64,000 nt of DNA, from positions 806,001 to 870,000 of the forward strand of contig NZ_SIHY01000001.1 in the NCBI RefSeq assembly GCF_004320535.1, in the 5' to 3' direction. The number at the start of each line of letters is the position of its first letter. Position 1 is the stretch's first letter. The translations under genes and the position numbers were made by a program. Of the stretch, positions 1 to 8,956 are shown piece by piece. The notes beneath the pieces are model-generated. The model had not been told where the DNA came from. It did not search any database and saw only the letters and a list, made by a program, of their open reading frames with translations. Source of the DNA: Arthrobacter sp. S41 (GTDB lineage: Bacteria; Actinomycetota; Actinomycetes; Actinomycetales; Micrococcaceae).

Positions 1-691
1 CAAGATCCTGAATGCCTCGAAGTTCGTACTGAACTTGGGTGCCACCGACGCTAACGTCCTCACCGACGATGCTGCAGTAGTCACCAATGGTCTTGACCGT
101 TCACTGTTGGCTCGACTGTCCACCGTGATCGAGGACGCCAAGCGTGCCTTCGATAATTACGATTACGCTCGTGCGTTGGACATCACCGAGTCATTCTTCT
201 GGTCGTTCACCGACGATTATGTTGAGCTGGTCAAGGATCGTGCCTACGGCGGTCACGGTGAAGCTGAGCAGGCCAGCGTGCTGGCAACTCTAGCCACCAC
301 ACTGGACTCCGTTCTGCGCCTGTTTGCACCGTTCTTGCCATTCGCTACCGAAGAGGTTTGGGGTTGGTGGCGCACCGGGTCGGTTCACCTGACCCAGTGG
401 CCAAGCACCGATCACTTGGCTTCGGCCGTTGAAGGCGCGGATCCTGCGATCTTGCCACTAGTTGGCGTTGCTCTGTCGGGTATCCGTAAGGCAAAGTCCG
501 ATGCCAAGGTTAAGCAGCGCACCGAAGTTCTCTCCGGAGAAATTCACGCTCCAGCCGCTCAGGTAGCTCAGCTTCGTGCTGGTTTTGAGGACTTGAAGTC
601 CGCAGCCAACGCTCGCGAGCTGACCTTGGTTGAAGCTGAAGGCGAGCTTACCGTCACCAACGTAGAGTTGGCTGAAACCGAAGAAGCTTAG
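1..691 (+). CDS. valS: Valine-tRNA ligase, C-terminal part (cut by window edge)
   Basis: The frame is open from base 2 and begins KILNASKFVL, typical of the end of the class I synthetase core of ValRS. It is followed by the helical anticodon-binding domain (FFWSFTDDYVELVKDR and the FAPFLPFATEEVWGWW block) and ends in a C-terminal region rich in charged and Ala residues, the usual place of the ValRS tRNA-binding coiled coil. The enzyme attaches valine to tRNA-Val in the cytosol. Only about 229 residues are present; the catalytic HIGH and KMSKS motifs lie upstream of the window. An apparent TTG start at 35 is internal, because the frame continues upstream with family-matching residues. A strong hairpin follows the stop, so this is probably the end of its transcript. 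Confidence 0.95.
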   Translation, partial: KILNASKFVLNLGATDANVLTDDAAVVTNGLDRSLLARLSTVIEDAKRAFDNYDYARALDITESFFWSFTDDYVELVKDRAYGGHGEAEQASVLATLATTLDSVLRLFAPFLPFATEEVWGWWRTGSVHLTQWPSTDHLASAVEGADPAILPLVGVALSGIRKAKSDAKVKQRTEVLSGEIHAPAAQVAQLRAGFEDLKSAANARELTLVEAEGELTVTNVELAETEEA

Positions 692-702
692 TCTCAAGCC
701 AA

Positions 703-752
703 GAAAGTCCGGTTGCCATTCCCACTATTAGTGGAAATGACAACCGGACTTT
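703..752 (+). terminator. Rho-independent terminator after valS
   Basis: A long hairpin has arms at 704-715 and 741-752 (AAAGTCCGGTTG against its complement), an inner stem around CCAC/GTGG and a T-rich 3' flank. It starts about 12 nt after the valS stop. Confidence 0.8.
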
Positions 753-764
753 TCTTTGCCCTTA

Positions 765-947
765 CTACTCCCCTGATGAGGACTCCGAGTCTCCTGAGGG
801 AGAAGGTCGAATCAACTCTCTGGGCAAAGCAACACGACGTCGTTCTTCCGTGAAGTGCTTCTTCTGTTCGTCGACGCTTTCTTCTAGGCGATGCCTTTGG
901 GCGGGGACTTGGTTCCCATCCTTTGACGAGTGTTCTTTTGGCATCAT
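765..947 (-). CDS. Possible small charged protein (60 aa), doubtful
   Basis: This 60-codon reading frame starts ATGATG with a plausible ribosome binding site (AAAGGAAG) 5 nt upstream. The product is very hydrophilic (rich in Glu, Arg, Lys and Ser) with no membrane segment or motif that I recognise. It lies downstream of the protease gene on the same strand, beyond that gene's terminator hairpin. It may be chance coding in a spacer. Only the RBS and the absence of a competing gene support it. Confidence 0.25.
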   Translation of the reverse strand: MMPKEHSSKDGNQVPAQRHRLEESVDEQKKHFTEERRRVALPRELIRPSPSGDSESSSGE

Positions 948-968
948 CCCTACTTCCTTTGACCTAGT

Positions 969-1001
969 CCGGCGAAAGGCCCCATCGCTTCCTTTCGCCG
1001 G
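969..1001 (-). terminator. Hairpin after the protease gene
   Basis: A perfect 11-bp inverted repeat (CCGGCGAAAGG at 969-979, complement at 991-1001) sits 11 nt past the protease stop. There is no T-run, so it would be an I-shaped actinobacterial-type terminator. Confidence 0.55.
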
Positions 1002-1012
1002 CGGTTGGTCGC

Positions 1013-2020
1013 TTAGCTCTGTGCGTTCTGGTAAGCCTGCTGGATTACTGAACCCCAGTATGGTCCGAACATGGTGTTTCGAACAGTGTTGTAGCCGAAG
1101 CTATTTACAGAGTTCTGGTAACCCGAAGAACCGGATCCCAAGAACCATGGTCCACCGGAAGAACCGCCGGTCATGGTGCAAGAAATACCCTGTGACTGAG
1201 TTTGACCGAATGGGTCATCAGTTGCGGTGCCTGAGCAGGACTGGAGAGTTTCACCGTTGAATGGTGAAGCTGCTGGGTAACCGTAGGCCTTGTAGGCCAT
1301 ACCTCGTGGCTGGTTGAAGGCGACACCTGAAGCACCTACGGTGTCAGTCAGGGTGACTCCACTGCTGTTGGAGACCACTGCAAAGCCAGTGTCGTAAGTG
1401 ATGTCACCGCTGCCGGACCATTGCGAGGTGGTGACCAATTCTGTCGCAGCGAAAGTGCCGTACGGAGTCTTGCCGTTCTCGTAGGCTGGTGCGAAGACCC
1501 AACGCGTGGCAAAAGCTCCAGGGCCTTCGTTCAAGCAGTGACCGGCAGTGGATACCGTGGATTCGTTTGACGAGACGACAGCGTTGCCGGAGCAAACGTA
1601 GTCAACCCCACCGAGGGTGAAGAAGACTTTGCCGATGTGCGAAACTGGGGTCTCCTGGTTGGCACGCGTCTTGCCACCAGTGGTGCTCTTCAAAGATCCG
1701 GCGTTGGCCTTGGCTGCATGGCCTGGAACCTTGGCTGCGTTACCCGTGTCTACCTTCGCAGCGGATCCTGATTTTCCTTTGACGAGTGAATCGGCGCTCT
1801 TTGCAGCTTTCATTCGATCGGCAGTCCAGTAATCAATCGCGGTATCTGCTTTTTGAGAAGGTATCTTAATCGACTGGATATCGTCGTTGGATCCGTGAGG
1901 GGCTGCGGTGGCCATCGGTGCGGTGCAGAGCATCAATGCTCCGGCGAAAAGTGCGGCTCCAGCCAACTTGTGTCGGCCTTTGAGTTTCGATGAATCCGCT
2001 TTTAGGGTACGAACTTGCAC
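1013..2020 (-). CDS. Secreted trypsin-like serine protease
   Basis: The 335-residue product is an exported S1-type endopeptidase. The N-terminus is Lys-rich, followed by a hydrophobic core (LAGAALFAGALMLCTAPMATAAP) typical of a Sec signal peptide with cleavage after AMATA or nearby. Residues about 55-125 are a low-complexity Ala/Lys/Gly propeptide or linker. The catalytic triad is visible: His161 in STAGHC, Asp210 in ITYDTGF and Ser288 in GGSSGGP. Cysteine pairs flank His161 and Ser288, as in streptogrisin/trypsin folds. I chose the GTG at 2020 because AAGGAG lies 7 nt upstream; an in-frame ATG at 2053 has no comparable site. It is monocistronic, with a hairpin downstream. The substrate is unknown; extracellular protein scavenging is the simplest role. 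Confidence 0.85.
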   Translation of the reverse strand: MQVRTLKADSSKLKGRHKLAGAALFAGALMLCTAPMATAAPHGSNDDIQSIKIPSQKADTAIDYWTADRMKAAKSADSLVKGKSGSAAKVDTGNAAKVPGHAAKANAGSLKSTTGGKTRANQETPVSHIGKVFFTLGGVDYVCSGNAVVSSNESTVSTAGHCLNEGPGAFATRWVFAPAYENGKTPYGTFAATELVTTSQWSGSGDITYDTGFAVVSNSSGVTLTDTVGASGVAFNQPRGMAYKAYGYPAASPFNGETLQSCSGTATDDPFGQTQSQGISCTMTGGSSGGPWFLGSGSSGYQNSVNSFGYNTVRNTMFGPYWGSVIQQAYQNAQS

Positions 2021-2053
2021 GATATAACTCCTTGTCCAGTGGCACATGGCCAC

Positions 2054-2518
2054 TAACGATGGGGGTGCTTTAGCACTCGTGCAAATTAGTCAAACACACA
2101 CTTCACACAAATTCCATAGGAATCTTTTCCTCCGCTGAAAACTGACACATCAACGAATTAGCGTCAGATTGTGAAGTAACTCATGCTGGTCACAGCTATC
2201 GACATCGCGCTGTTCTAGGCCCATGATCCGGTAAATAAACTTTGCGATATTTCGAGTCAAGGTAACTTCAGCCCGAAAATCCGGATCTTTCGCTGCTAGA
2301 CCGCCACGCAACGCGGCACCATTGGTGGCAGTCACCCTTGTGCTGGAATTATGAAACAAAAACTTCGGTATCGGGTACTTTGTTGTCAGTCGGGGCTAGA
2401 TCCTGAGCGAAAAAAATATCCTGATTTAGTGTTCAAAAACGGACTTATTCACACTTACCACTACCCATCCCCCGGCCACACGCACCTACAACCGAACAAG
2501 ATCCGTACTGAGCAGCGC
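2054..2518. other. 465-bp spacer without a convincing gene
   Basis: This spacer lies between the protease start and the membrane-protein stop. It should carry the protease promoter (TTGACT near 2090 on the minus strand is a candidate -35). Reading frames of 69 and 64 codons exist but use weak starts without ribosome binding sites and show no domain. Nothing else was recognised. Confidence 0.4.
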
Positions 2519-3469
2519 CTATCGGTCCTGTATCTGAGCCATTGACTGGTGGCGGTTATAAGACCGAACGAGCGGCACAGAGGCGACACCAATAATCCCG
2601 GAGACAATTGCGGTCACCAACAGCGCCATAGATAAACCGTGACTCACCTGGTCAAAAATTCCCCGCGCTAGCTCCCGACTGAAGTGCGAGAGAAGTCGTT
2701 CTCGTACATAATCAGGGATAAGGGTCCTAAGGGCTATGTAGCTAAGGCCTGTTGTCACGGTCAGCCAAAGGCATGCCTTAGAAAAGTACCGGGGAGCTAA
2801 AACAACTCCAGCTAGAAGTACAGCAGCATTAATGTAAATGCCCCACGGGCCAAGTGTCTGGATCATGAGATAGATCTTCTGCAGGGCGGGTAAGGCGTTT
2901 TGTTGAACCAGATCCAGGGTCCATGAGAAATTCCCAACCGAGGGCAAGCCCGGAATCCCTATGCCGCTGAGCGTCTTTGTTACTCCGGAGAGAACATCGT
3001 CGAGCTGGAAGGTGAGCTTGCCGGCCTGATCTATCTCTCCGGCATCCGGCTCTGTAAATACCCGGTCGGTCGTTTCATGGCTACTTCGTAATGCCGTCTG
3101 CCAAGTTGCTGCAAAGCTGTCGGATTGCACTACGCGCAAGGCACTGTCTTCGATCGCCTGATCGGCTTTGTCTGCCAATTGTTCTGCAGGAATCAACTGG
3201 GACAAGAGACCATCACCGGTCACTGCCTTGATTCGATCTTCAACCTGCAACTGATCCGAGATCGACGCCGTGACTTGCTCCGCCACGAGATCCTGTAAGC
3301 CCTGGTTCTCGGCCAGCGGTCCAAGCGTGTCTACGAACCCATCGGTGTCAGTGATATGAGTTGACGCCCAAAGGCCACCTATTGAGATGGGAGCAATGAG
3401 CACACCAAGAATGATACAAATGCTGGATGCTACCCGGCGCCAGAGTGGAGGCTGCGAGCTAAAGACCAC
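2519..3469 (-). CDS. Actinobacterial integral membrane protein, unknown function
   Basis: The 316-residue protein has one N-terminal transmembrane helix (VASSICIILGVLIAPISIGG), an outside domain of about 190 residues that is predominantly acidic and helical, and three C-terminal helices (around INAAVLLAGVVLAP, WLTVTTGLSYIALRTLI and ALLVTAIVSGIIGVASVPLV). This layout is common in uncharacterised actinobacterial membrane proteins. The GTG start at 3469 follows AAGGA with 7 nt spacing; the longer frame to 3556 lacks a binding site. No catalytic motif is visible. It is flanked by hairpins and spacers, so it is probably transcribed alone. The function is not assigned. Confidence 0.7.
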   Translation of the reverse strand: MVFSSQPPLWRRVASSICIILGVLIAPISIGGLWASTHITDTDGFVDTLGPLAENQGLQDLVAEQVTASISDQLQVEDRIKAVTGDGLLSQLIPAEQLADKADQAIEDSALRVVQSDSFAATWQTALRSSHETTDRVFTEPDAGEIDQAGKLTFQLDDVLSGVTKTLSGIGIPGLPSVGNFSWTLDLVQQNALPALQKIYLMIQTLGPWGIYINAAVLLAGVVLAPRYFSKACLWLTVTTGLSYIALRTLIPDYVRERLLSHFSRELARGIFDQVSHGLSMALLVTAIVSGIIGVASVPLVRSYNRHQSMAQIQDR

Positions 3470-3578
3470 GATGAATTCCTTCGCGAGGAGACTTGGCTGA
3501 TCGAATCGGCAGTTAGCAACACTGATAAGCCGAAGACTAGTGACACATTTTAGCAATGGTCGGTAACTCGCTAAAGCG

Positions 3579-3617
3579 TTGAAGGACGCTCCCTGGCTAA
3601 GAGGAAACGTCCTTCAA
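3579..3617 (-). terminator. Hairpin after the DsbA-like gene
   Basis: A perfect 10-bp inverted repeat (TTGAAGGACG at 3579-3588, complement at 3608-3617) lies just past the stop of the DsbA-like gene, at the end of the clpX transcription unit. Confidence 0.65.
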
Positions 3618-3635
3618 ATGACTAGGTAGTCAGAC

Positions 3636-4244
3636 TTACTCGAAAACTGGGCTCTCGGTGCGAGTACGCTTCATTTCGAAGAAGTACGGGAACGAGGCTA
3701 GCTGAGCGGCAGCGTCGAACAGCTTGCCTGCCTCTTCGCCAGTTGGAATTCGGGTGATTACTGGACCGAAGAACGCTACGCCATCAACTGCGACGACCGG
3801 CGTGCCAACGTCCTGGCCGACCTTGCTAATTCCGTTTTCGTGGCTTGCACGCAAGGCCTCGTCGTTGGCATCAGTGTGCGCCGCTTCAGCAAGTTCAGCA
3901 GGAAGACCAGTCTTTTCGAGAGCCTTCTTGATGACTTCATCTCGATCGGTGATCTTCTCATAGTGGAGAAGCTCGCCCATTGCGGTGTAAAGCCCGTCAA
4001 CAACTTCTTGGCCATGCTCCTGTGCTGCCTTGATGACAACGCGCACTGGGCCCCACGAGGAGTCCATCATGGAACGGTAATCCTCTGGAAGGTCGCGGCC
4101 CTCGTTGAGTACCGAGAGGCTCATGACGTTCCAAGTAACATCAATGTCGCGTACTTTTTCTACTTCTTTGATCCAACGGCTAGTTGCCCACGCGAATGGG
4201 CAGATTGGGTCAAACCAAAAATCAACGTGCTGGCGTTCGGCCAT
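3636..4244 (-). CDS. DsbA-family protein, mycothiol-dependent nitroreductase (Rv2466c) relative
   Basis: The 202-residue thioredoxin-fold protein with an inserted helical domain closely follows M. tuberculosis Rv2466c in pattern: FWFDPICPFAW near the N-terminus, VMSLSVLNEGRDLPEDY, WGPVRVVI, DVGTPVVAVDGVAFFGPV with the cis-Pro loop, and the C-terminal FFEMKRTRTE. Rv2466c uses a CPWC active site with mycothiol to reduce substrates. Here the motif is CPFA: Cys15 is kept but the resolving Cys is Ala18, so a monothiol mechanism is implied. The start ATG follows AGGAAAG. The gene lies 48 bp after clpX on the same strand and may be read from the same transcript. Its actual substrate cannot be told from sequence. 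Confidence 0.85.
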   Translation of the reverse strand: MAERQHVDFWFDPICPFAWATSRWIKEVEKVRDIDVTWNVMSLSVLNEGRDLPEDYRSMMDSSWGPVRVVIKAAQEHGQEVVDGLYTAMGELLHYEKITDRDEVIKKALEKTGLPAELAEAAHTDANDEALRASHENGISKVGQDVGTPVVAVDGVAFFGPVITRIPTGEEAGKLFDAAAQLASFPYFFEMKRTRTESPVFE

Positions 4245-4292
4245 GGAATCCCAACTTTCCTGAGAAAAATAATCTAACGATTGTCTAGCGGA

Positions 4293-5585
4293 CTACGCGG
4301 ACTTCTTGTCGCGCTTGGCCACCATAGCGTGTGAGAGCATTGCTGGCTCTTCGCCGTCGAGAACGGTGCCACGGGTGACAACAACTTCTGCAACGTCTTC
4401 ACGGCTAGGAAGATCAAACATGACTCCCCCAAGCGTTTCTTCGAGAATTGAGCGCAAACCACGTGCACCAGTTTCGCGTTCGATGGCCTTCTCAGCCACT
4501 GCATCAAGAGCAGACTGATCGAAGCTCAAAGCGACGCCGTCCATTTGGAACATCTTCTGGTACTGCTTGAGCAGCGCGTTCTTTGGTTCGGTCAATACTC
4601 TGACAAGAGCTTCCTTGTCCAGGTGCTCAACAGTAGTGATGACTGGAAGTCGACCAATGAATTCTGGAATCAAACCAAACTTCAGCAGATCTTCAGGCCG
4701 TACATCAGAGTACGATGCGGTCTCGCTCTTCAGTGCCTTGAGGGGTGCACCGAATCCGATACCCTTCTGACCGGCGCGGGAAGAAATGATTTCTTCTAGT
4801 CCGGCGAATGCACCGGCAACGATGAAGAGAATGTTGGTCGTGTCCAACTGAATAAAATCTTGATGCGGGTGCTTGCGCCCGCCCTGTGGTGGAACAGCTG
4901 CAATGGTTCCTTCGAGGATCTTCAGCAAGGCCTGCTGCACGCCTTCACCCGAAACGTCTCGGGTGATCGACGGATTCTCGCTCTTACGGGAAATCTTGTC
5001 GATTTCATCGATGTAGATGATGCCGGTTTCGGCCTTCTTAACATCGTAATCGGCAGCCTGAAGCAGCTTCAGAAGAATGTTTTCAACGTCCTCGCCAACA
5101 TAGCCAGCTTCAGTCAAGCTTGTGGCGTCGGCTACAGCAAAAGGCACGTTGAGCTTCTTGGCCAACGATTGCGCTAGATAAGTCTTGCCACAACCAGTTG
5201 GGCCAATGAGCATGATGTTCGACTTGGAGACTTCAACTTCGTCCAGTGGGTCATCATTGGTCAGCGCAGCCACGGGACCATGGTCCTGGTTTCCGTGAAT
5301 TCGCTTGTAGTGGTTGTAAACAGCCACCGAGAGAGCGCGCTTAGCGTTCTCCTGACCAATCACGTATTCCTGCAACGAATTAAAGATTTCGCGAGGCTTG
5401 GCTAAGGAGAATTCCTCATGCACCTGCTCCTCTGCAAACTCCTCCGCAATGATTTCGTTGCAAAGCTCGATGCATTCAGTACAGATGTAAACACCATGGC
5501 CTGCAATTAGCTTCTTAACCTGCTTTTGACTCTTCCCGCAGAAAGAGCATTTCAGTAGATCTGAGCCTTCACCCATGCGTCCCAT
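4293..5585 (-). CDS. clpX: ATP-dependent Clp protease ATPase subunit ClpX
   Basis: The 430-residue AAA+ unfoldase feeds substrates to ClpP1P2. The N-terminal zinc-binding domain has Cys13, Cys16, Cys35 and Cys38. The Walker A motif GPTGCGKT is at 128-135, the pore loop GYVG at 161-164, Walker B (IIYIDEID) at 189-196, an RKH-type loop (GGRKHPH) follows, and the sensor II motif GARGLRSI is near the C-terminus. Length and N-terminus ([20 protein letters not shown]) match actinobacterial ClpX. It lies 168 bp downstream of clpP2, across a large hairpin, so part of its expression may come from its own promoter. Confidence 0.98.
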   Translation of the reverse strand: MGRMGEGSDLLKCSFCGKSQKQVKKLIAGHGVYICTECIELCNEIIAEEFAEEQVHEEFSLAKPREIFNSLQEYVIGQENAKRALSVAVYNHYKRIHGNQDHGPVAALTNDDPLDEVEVSKSNIMLIGPTGCGKTYLAQSLAKKLNVPFAVADATSLTEAGYVGEDVENILLKLLQAADYDVKKAETGIIYIDEIDKISRKSENPSITRDVSGEGVQQALLKILEGTIAAVPPQGGRKHPHQDFIQLDTTNILFIVAGAFAGLEEIISSRAGQKGIGFGAPLKALKSETASYSDVRPEDLLKFGLIPEFIGRLPVITTVEHLDKEALVRVLTEPKNALLKQYQKMFQMDGVALSFDQSALDAVAEKAIERETGARGLRSILEETLGGVMFDLPSREDVAEVVVTRGTVLDGEEPAMLSHAMVAKRDKKSA

Positions 5586-5655
5586 CGCACCATTCTCCCG
5601 TTTACTTGAGTAGCTGTGGACTTACTCAATTCTAGGCTAGTTGTACCCCAAATTA

Positions 5656-5732
5656 GATGAATATGGCGGTTTACCTGTGTTGCGCCACTTCACCTTCGTA
5701 AAGTGGCGTCCTTGGGTAAACCGCCATTCATC
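5656..5732 (-). terminator. Large nested hairpin between clpP2 and clpX
   Basis: The outer arms (5656-5675 and 5715-5732) pair with a 2-nt bulge, and an inner perfect 9-bp stem (5682-5690 with 5701-5709) closes a 10-nt loop. It probably ends or attenuates the clpP1P2 transcript before clpX. There is no T-run. Confidence 0.6.
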
Positions 5733-5753
5733 GGGGATTATTCCGTTTAAGTG

Positions 5754-6413
5754 CTAGCTACCCAGCTGAGCACGGTTTAGCTTACGTGGAGTCAGTACTT
5801 CATCCACGATGCCGTAGGCCTTAGCTTCCGAAGCAGTCATGAACAAGTCACGCTCAACGTCGTCACGAACCTTCTCTACTGCCTGGCCCGAATGCGAAGC
5901 AAGAGTTTCTTCTAGCCATGAACGCATGCGCATGACTTCTTCTGCCTGAATCTGCAGATCGCTAGCGGTACCGCGTTCGCCGCCACCCATTGATGGCTGG
6001 TGGATCAGCACACGAGCGTTTGGCAATGCAAGGCGCTTGCCTGGAGTACCGGCGGCCAGCAGCACTGCAGCTGCGGAAGCTGCCTGACCCAAGCAAACCG
6101 TCTGAACTTCTGGACGGATGAACTGGATCGTGTCGTAAATTGCTGTCATCGCGGTGAACGAGCCACCTGGCGAGTTGATGTAAAGGGTAACGTCTCGTTC
6201 TGGATCCATGGATTCCAGGACCAGCAGCTGAGCCATTACGTCATCAGCAGAAGCATCGTCGACCTGTGCACCGAGGAAAATGATGCGGTCTTCAAATAGC
6301 TTTGCGTATGGATCCTGGCGCTTGAACCCGTATGGGGTGCGCTCTTCGAACTGAGGAAGAATATAGCGAGCCGATGGCATCTGGCCACTTACGGCTTCAG
6401 GATTGAAGTTCAT
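5754..6413 (-). CDS. clpP2: ATP-dependent Clp protease proteolytic subunit ClpP2
   Basis: The 219-residue serine protease subunit forms a mixed tetradecamer with ClpP1 in actinobacteria. The catalytic triad is Ser113 in [11 protein letters not shown], His138 in LIHQPSMGG and Asp189 in VERDLFM. The N-terminus [10 protein letters not shown] and the [10 protein letters not shown] segment are typical of ClpP2. I chose the ATG at 6413 because AAGGAG stands 6 nt upstream; the longer frame begins with TTG and overlaps that site. It follows clpP1 by 46 bp and is surely co-transcribed. With ClpX it carries out regulated protein degradation. Confidence 0.96.
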   Translation of the reverse strand: MNFNPEAVSGQMPSARYILPQFEERTPYGFKRQDPYAKLFEDRIIFLGAQVDDASADDVMAQLLVLESMDPERDVTLYINSPGGSFTAMTAIYDTIQFIRPEVQTVCLGQAASAAAVLLAAGTPGKRLALPNARVLIHQPSMGGGERGTASDLQIQAEEVMRMRSWLEETLASHSGQAVEKVRDDVERDLFMTASEAKAYGIVDEVLTPRKLNRAQLGS

Positions 6414-6459
6414 GGTTTTCTCCTTGGACAAATCTTTGGGAATGAAGTGGTGGGCTCGG

Positions 6460-7083
6460 CTACTTAGGCTCTACGCCGCCGCCACCGGTGACAGACCCGG
6501 CATGCTTAGCAACCTTGTCAACAAAGCCATATGCCAGACCTTCTTCAGCGGTGAACCACTTATCACGCTGGTTATCAATCAGGATCTGCTCCACGGTCTG
6601 ACCGGTCTGCTCAGCGGTCAGTTCACTCATGACCTTCTTCATGTGCATGATCAGTTCAGCCTGGATCTTGATGTCCGAAGCGGTACCGCCAATGCCACCG
6701 GAAGGCTGGTGCATCAGGATACGTGCGTTCGGAGTCGCGAAGCGCTTGCCTGGGGTACCCGATGAAAGCAGGAACTGTCCCATCGAAGCAGCCAAACCGG
6801 TTGCTACGGTGACAACATCATTCGGGATGAAGTTCATCGTGTCGTAGATGGCCATACCTGCAGTGATCGAACCACCTGGGGAGTTGATGTACAGGTAGAT
6901 GTCCTTCTCAGGATCTTCTGCAGAGAGCAGGAGCAACTGCGAGCAGATGGCATTCGCATTGTCATCGCGGACTTCGGAGCCCAGCCAGATGATGCGCTCC
7001 TTGAGCAAGCGGTTGTAAATGTAGTCGTCGCGGCTGGCCGGGTCAACGGCGGCCATCGTAGGAGTGCGCGAATCATTTGACAT
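6460..7083 (-). CDS. clpP1: ATP-dependent Clp protease proteolytic subunit ClpP1
   Basis: The 207-residue ClpP family member has Ser100 in [12 protein letters not shown], His125 in [11 protein letters not shown] and Asp174 in NQRDKWF. The [19 protein letters not shown] block is diagnostic. The C-terminus has a short Gly-rich tail ([12 protein letters not shown]). The ATG at 7083 is preferred over an upstream in-frame start because a GGAAGAGG purine stretch precedes it at about 8 nt. First gene of the clpP1P2 operon; ClgR-type operators lie about 150 bp upstream. Together with ClpP2 it builds the proteolytic chamber. Confidence 0.96.
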   Translation of the reverse strand: MSNDSRTPTMAAVDPASRDDYIYNRLLKERIIWLGSEVRDDNANAICSQLLLLSAEDPEKDIYLYINSPGGSITAGMAIYDTMNFIPNDVVTVATGLAASMGQFLLSSGTPGKRFATPNARILMHQPSGGIGGTASDIKIQAELIMHMKKVMSELTAEQTGQTVEQILIDNQRDKWFTAEEGLAYGFVDKVAKHAGSVTGGGGVEPK

Positions 7084-7206
7084 GTTCTCTACCTCTTCCA
7101 AACGTGTAGATCAGATTCTGGAATTTTTATTTCTAATCCCAAAGCTGCAACTGGTTACTTTGAGATTACTTACTTCAAGGCTTTCATGGGACGTTTCATG
7201 CCCGTG

Positions 7207-7243
7207 TTTCGCTCACGGCGCATGATGCACGCCGGGAGCGAAC
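7207..7243 (-). promoter_or_regulatory. Pair of ClgR-type operators upstream of clpP1
   Basis: The minus strand of 7230-7243 reads GTTCGCTCCCGGCG, an exact match to the GTTCGC-N5-GCG operator published for the actinobacterial Clp regulator ClgR. A second copy in the opposite sense at 7207-7220 (TTTCGCTCACGGCG) has one mismatch. The two halves also form a hairpin. ClgR-activated clpP1P2 expression is an inference; no clgR gene is in the window. Confidence 0.6.
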
Positions 7244-7246
7244 AAA

Positions 7247-7287
7247 AATGGCCATTGACCGCCTTTTAGAGGCGGCCAATGGCCATT
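7247..7287 (-). terminator. Terminator after tig
   Basis: The inverted repeat has 17-nt arms (7247-7263 and 7271-7287) around a 7-nt loop, 15 nt past the tig stop; pairing is complete except for a central mismatch. Minus-strand transcription runs on into TTTTTGTTCG. Confidence 0.8.
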
Positions 7288-7302
7288 GGAGAGTAGTGAA
7301 AA

Positions 7303-8637
7303 CTACTTTGCTTCTTCGGTTTCAACCTCAGCAGCAGCTTCGTCTTCACCAGCTGGCTTCACGAAGGAAGTCAGGTCCACTGCTTCACCGTTGGAATCGG
7401 TGACCTTAGCGAACTCAAGAACCTTTGCAAGTGCCTTGCGACGACGAACCTCGCCCATAAGCATTGGAACCTGGCCGGCGCCGTCCAGCATCTGAGCGAA
7501 CTGGTTTGGCTCCATGCCGTACTGACCTGCGGTCTGAACGATGTAATCGATCAGCTCGGACTGCTCAACGCCAACTTCTTCAGCATCTGCAACTGCATCC
7601 AAGATGATTTCGTTCTTGAAAGCACGCTCGGTGTTTTCGCGAACCTCGGTGCGGTGCTCTTCGGTGTCGTGACCCTCTTCAGCGTCAGGAGCGTTGAAGT
7701 GCTGCTCGATCTGCTCGTCGATAACCGAAGCTGGAACAGGAACCTCAACAAGCTCAACAAGCTTGTCCAGAACCAATTCGCGAGCCTCTACGCCCTGCTC
7801 AACGGTCTTGCCTTCTGCAGCGTCCTTAGCAAGGTTTTCGCGCAGTTCAGCAATGGTGTCGAACTCGGAAGCAAGCTGAGCGAAATCATCGTTAGCTTCT
7901 GGAAGTTCGCGCTGCTTGACAGCGTTGATAACAACCTTGACGGTTGCGGACTTGCCAGCGTGCTCGCCGCCAGCAAGGGTGGTTTCGAAGGTTGCATCTT
8001 CGCCAGCGGACAGGCCGGTAACAGCCTCGTCCATGCCCTCAAGCATGTTGCCGGAACCGATCTGGTACGACAGGCCCTGTGCGGAGTCAACCTCTTCGTC
8101 CTCAACCTTTGCGGTGAGGTCGATGGTGACGAAGGAGTCTGCAGCTGCTGGAGCTTCAACTTCCTTCAGGGTGCCGAAGCGACCGCGAAGGTCGTCGAGA
8201 GCCTTCTCGATGTCCTCGTCAGCAACTTCCTTGGCTTCAACAGAAACTTCGAGGCCCTTGTAGTCCGGAAGTTCAACCTTCGGACGGATATCAACTTCGA
8301 GGGTGAAGACCAGCTGGCCTTCGCCTTCCTTCTCGATGGAAGGAAGCTCAGTGATATCAACCTCTGGGCGGGACAGTGGGGTCAGCTCGTTCTCAACCAT
8401 TGCCTGCTGGTAGAAGTCGTTCAGACCTTCGTTAACAGCGGTTTCGATGACGTAGCCACGGCCAACGCGCTGATCGATCATGCGAGTTGGAACCTTGCCC
8501 TTACGGAAGCCTGGAACCTGGATCTGCTGTGCGATGGTCTTGTACGCCTCATCGACGCGGGGCTTCAGTTCCTCGTAAGGAACCTCAACGGTTAGCTTCA
8601 CCCGAGTCGGGTTGACGTTTTCAACGGCGCTCTTCAC
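7303..8637 (-). CDS. tig: Trigger factor (ribosome-associated chaperone)
   Basis: The 444-residue chaperone binds at the ribosome exit tunnel and helps nascent chains fold. The N-terminal ribosome-binding domain carries the signature loop GFRKGKVP at 43-50. A central FKBP-like prolyl isomerase domain spans roughly residues 155-245 and the helical C-terminal arms follow. The tail is acidic ([14 protein letters not shown]), as in actinobacterial homologues. The GTG start at 8637 has AGGAG 9 nt upstream. The gene is upstream of clpP1P2-clpX on the same strand, the common bacterial order, but a terminator and ClgR boxes separate it from clpP1. Confidence 0.97.
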   Translation of the reverse strand: MKSAVENVNPTRVKLTVEVPYEELKPRVDEAYKTIAQQIQVPGFRKGKVPTRMIDQRVGRGYVIETAVNEGLNDFYQQAMVENELTPLSRPEVDITELPSIEKEGEGQLVFTLEVDIRPKVELPDYKGLEVSVEAKEVADEDIEKALDDLRGRFGTLKEVEAPAAADSFVTIDLTAKVEDEEVDSAQGLSYQIGSGNMLEGMDEAVTGLSAGEDATFETTLAGGEHAGKSATVKVVINAVKQRELPEANDDFAQLASEFDTIAELRENLAKDAAEGKTVEQGVEARELVLDKLVELVEVPVPASVIDEQIEQHFNAPDAEEGHDTEEHRTEVRENTERAFKNEIILDAVADAEEVGVEQSELIDYIVQTAGQYGMEPNQFAQMLDGAGQVPMLMGEVRRRKALAKVLEFAKVTDSNGEAVDLTSFVKPAGEDEAAAEVETEEAK

Positions 8638-8679
8638 AGCGTTGTACTCCTGAGTGTCTAAGGATTAGGTTTTATCTGC

Positions 8680-8713
8680 AAAAAACCCCGCAACATGGTG
8701 GCGTTGCGGGGTT
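8680..8713 (-). terminator. Terminator of the tRNA-Pro cluster
   Basis: An 11-bp perfect stem (8684-8694 with 8703-8713) is followed on the minus strand by six Ts. It lies 12 nt after the last tRNA-Pro gene. Confidence 0.9.
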
Positions 8714-8724
8714 GTTCGACAGAG

Positions 8725-8799
8725 TCGGGGTAACAGGATTCGAACCTGCGACCTCACGCTCCCAAAGCGCGCGCTCTAGCCAAGCTGAGCTATACCCCG
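8725..8799 (-). tRNA. tRNA-Pro(TGG), copy 3 in transcription order
   Basis: The 75-nt cloverleaf has acceptor CGGGGTA pairing with TACCCCG, D arm GCTC/GAGC, anticodon loop TTTGGGA with anticodon TGG, T arm with GTTCGAATC, and discriminator A. CCA is not encoded. It is identical to the copies at 8957 and 9174. Confidence 0.97.
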
Positions 8800-8956
8800 A
8801 TTAGCAGTGAACAGTCTAACCCGAGTCATCCTGTATCCACTAATCGTTTGTGATGCTTACTAGTTGCCTTTGACAGTTCCTAGTGATCACAAGATCTAAA
8901 TAATATTTAGCTCTCAATTTTCATGAGCTGAAATCCAAGAATTTCTACTCATAAAG

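Noticed and set aside
850-1260. 136-codon plus-strand frame beside the protease gene
   Set aside because: It runs antisense over the protease coding region, has no ribosome binding site and shows no domain.
2150-2545. Two short frames (69 and 64 codons) in the protease/membrane-protein spacer
   Set aside because: They have weak TTG or unsupported starts, no binding sites and no recognisable sequence.
7654-8595. 313-codon frame antisense to tig
   Set aside because: The trigger factor on the other strand has full family support; the antisense frame is a by-product of codon bias.
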